Assembly (NCBI RefSeq): GCF_014896945.1
Contig: NZ_CP054719.1
Location: 729,153-793,152 of the forward strand
Source: Candidatus Bodocaedibacter vickermanii
GTDB lineage: Bacteria > Pseudomonadota > Alphaproteobacteria > UBA6184
Length of the DNA: 64,000 bases
Reading direction: 5' to 3'
The first letter of the stretch is position 1. The number at the start of each line of letters is the position of its first letter. The notes under the pieces are model-generated. The model made no database searches. It saw only the letters and a program-made list of their open reading frames with translations, and was not told where the DNA came from. The position numbers were made by a program, and so were the translations under genes. Shown here piece after piece: positions 63,239 to 64,000 of the stretch.

Positions 63239-63556
63239 TTAATTAAATAACACACGCTCAAATAAAGAGCTCCATTTGGTTGGTTCAAATTCTATTATTT
63301 CATAATCGGCCAAATCATTTATTGCAAAAGGATCTTTTTCTAAAACTGCGAGCAACATATCCTTACTATCGCATCTAGCAAGTATAACTCCTCCGTTGCG
63401 CGGAACTTTGGGCCCTGAGACAATGAATAGATTTCTATCGTAGCAATTCTGTAAAAAATCTAAATGAGCTGCTCTAAAAGAATTAATTTTTTCTAAATCA
63501 ACTTTGTAACTTAAAATTACAAGAAATAAGTTTGGCTTTGCGTCATTGCTTTTCAT
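63239..63556 (-). CDS. YciI-like domain protein
   Basis: 105 residues from ATG 63554-63556, with GGAAG upstream (a GTG nine codons earlier is less likely). The YciI fold pattern is seen: LFLVILSYKVDLEKINSFRAAHLDFLQNCYDRNLFIVSGPKVPRNGGVILARCDSKDMLLAVLEKDPF. Function of the family is unclear; some are linked to dehalogenation or signalling. Transcribed toward clpB. Confidence 0.85.
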   Translation of the reverse strand: MKSNDAKPNLFLVILSYKVDLEKINSFRAAHLDFLQNCYDRNLFIVSGPKVPRNGGVILARCDSKDMLLAVLEKDPFAINDLADYEIIEFEPTKWSSLFERVLFN

Positions 63557-63587
63557 TTTATCTTCCGAATTAAGTAGATTCACAGGT

Positions 63588-63625
63588 AGGTTACTAAAAA
63601 AACAACACCCGATTCAATGTAGAAT
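63588..63625 (-). terminator. terminator after the acetyltransferase gene
   Basis: On the minus strand, AACAGCACC pairs imperfectly with GGGTGTTGTT, with CAAT/ATTG pairing nearer the loop, and seven T follow. It contains the sequence duplicated upstream of clpB. Confidence 0.6.
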
Positions 63626-63656
63626 TGAGGTGCTGTTTAAAATGAAGGGTGGTTAT

Positions 63657-64000
63657 TTAATGCTTTGTTTTGTGAGCTAATCGTTGAATATCATCATAAT
63701 TCAATCGAAACATTTTCCATTCGGAAAGTTCTTCTGCCCCAATATGCTTATAAAACTGGATGGCTGGTTGATTCCAATCTAAGACAACCCAATCAATGCG
63801 ACCATAGTTTTTTTCGCATGCAATGTCACAAATTGCCTTTACTAAAGCTTCGCCGTATCCTTTGCCACGCTTAGTTTCACGAATATACAGATCTTCGATA
63901 TGAATGCAATATTTACACAAAAACGTAGAATAGCTTGTATGGTACAAAACAAACCCGACAGCTTCGCCATCTTCTTCTGCAATTAACACATGCGCATTTG
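63657..64000 (-). CDS. GNAT family N-acetyltransferase, 5' end outside the window
   Basis: The frame stays open to the window edge, so the N-terminus is missing. The visible 114 residues cover most of a GNAT domain: GEAVGFVLYHTSYSTF, IHIEDLYIRETKRGKGYGEALVKAICDIACEK (acetyl-CoA loop RGKGYG) and LDWNQPAIQFYKHIGAEELSEWKMFRL. The pattern resembles spermidine/diamine acetyltransferases (SSAT-like), but the substrate is not certain. Confidence 0.88.
   Translation of the reverse strand, partial: NAHVLIAEEDGEAVGFVLYHTSYSTFLCKYCIHIEDLYIRETKRGKGYGEALVKAICDIACEKNYGRIDWVVLDWNQPAIQFYKHIGAEELSEWKMFRLNYDDIQRLAHKTKH

Overview
The window reads as a chromosome segment of an AT-rich (roughly 40% GC) alphaproteobacterium. 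A host-associated member of the Holosporales/Rickettsiales side of the class is my best guess. This is an inference from the low GC, the alphaproteobacterial gene orders (rimP-nusA-infB-rbfA-truB-rpsO-pnp; rseP-bamA-fabZ), TTAA-spaced sites of CtrA type, many dispersed palindromic repeats and several secreted orphan proteins. I cannot name a species.

Layout. 1-7.2 kb: a partial gene, a secreted protein that looks like a clan-CE (Ulp1/YopJ-type) cysteine protease, polA, then a decayed tandem duplication of two secreted-protein genes and a SemiSWEET-like transporter. 7.4-12.9 kb: a TfoX-N protein, an IS200/IS605-type element, and a fatty-acid operon (FabK/NMO-like oxidoreductase, fabD, fabG) carrying two extra genes, one with a PD-(D/E)XK-like pattern. 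13-23.5 kb: the RNA/translation operon, interrupted by two outer-membrane barrel genes. 23.7-29.1 kb: sbtA, rlmJ and two tandem solute-binding/TRIC channel fusions. 29.1-31.1 kb: two kilobases of repeats with two structured elements. 31.1-38.7 kb: nrdA, a GyrI-like gene, nrdB; then rseP, bamA, fabZ. 38.8-45.7 kb: rlmB, plsY, dprA, initiator tRNA, bamD, recN, a CPA2 antiporter. 45.7-50.9 kb: a second repeat region, grpE, rpiB, glyA, nusB, a candidate structured RNA, a third repeat region. 50.9-57 kb: a double cold-shock protein, a lytic transglycosylase, tRNA-Arg, fliO/fliP, a lipoprotein-like methyltransferase, an SDF symporter, an outer-membrane protein. 57.3-64 kb: efp, suhB, acetyltransferases, a candidate ncRNA, dps, clpB and a YciI-like protein.

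Most genes are ordinary housekeeping. The unusual material lies mainly between genes: (a) a 218-bp element in three near-identical copies, each ending in three TTAA half-sites spaced by 7 and 6 bp; (b) a ~350-bp element in two copies with a conserved minus-strand sigma-70 promoter, hairpins whose pairing survives sequence change, and a terminator; (c) a large family of ~15-nt hairpins with triloops whose stems change in a compensated way between copies; (d) a promoter-to-terminator ncRNA candidate upstream of dps. Among proteins, the candidate secreted cysteine protease, the solute-binding/TRIC fusions, the extra pair in the fab operon and the GyrI-like gene inside nrdAB deserve most attention. 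All calls are by eye; no database search or folding was run.
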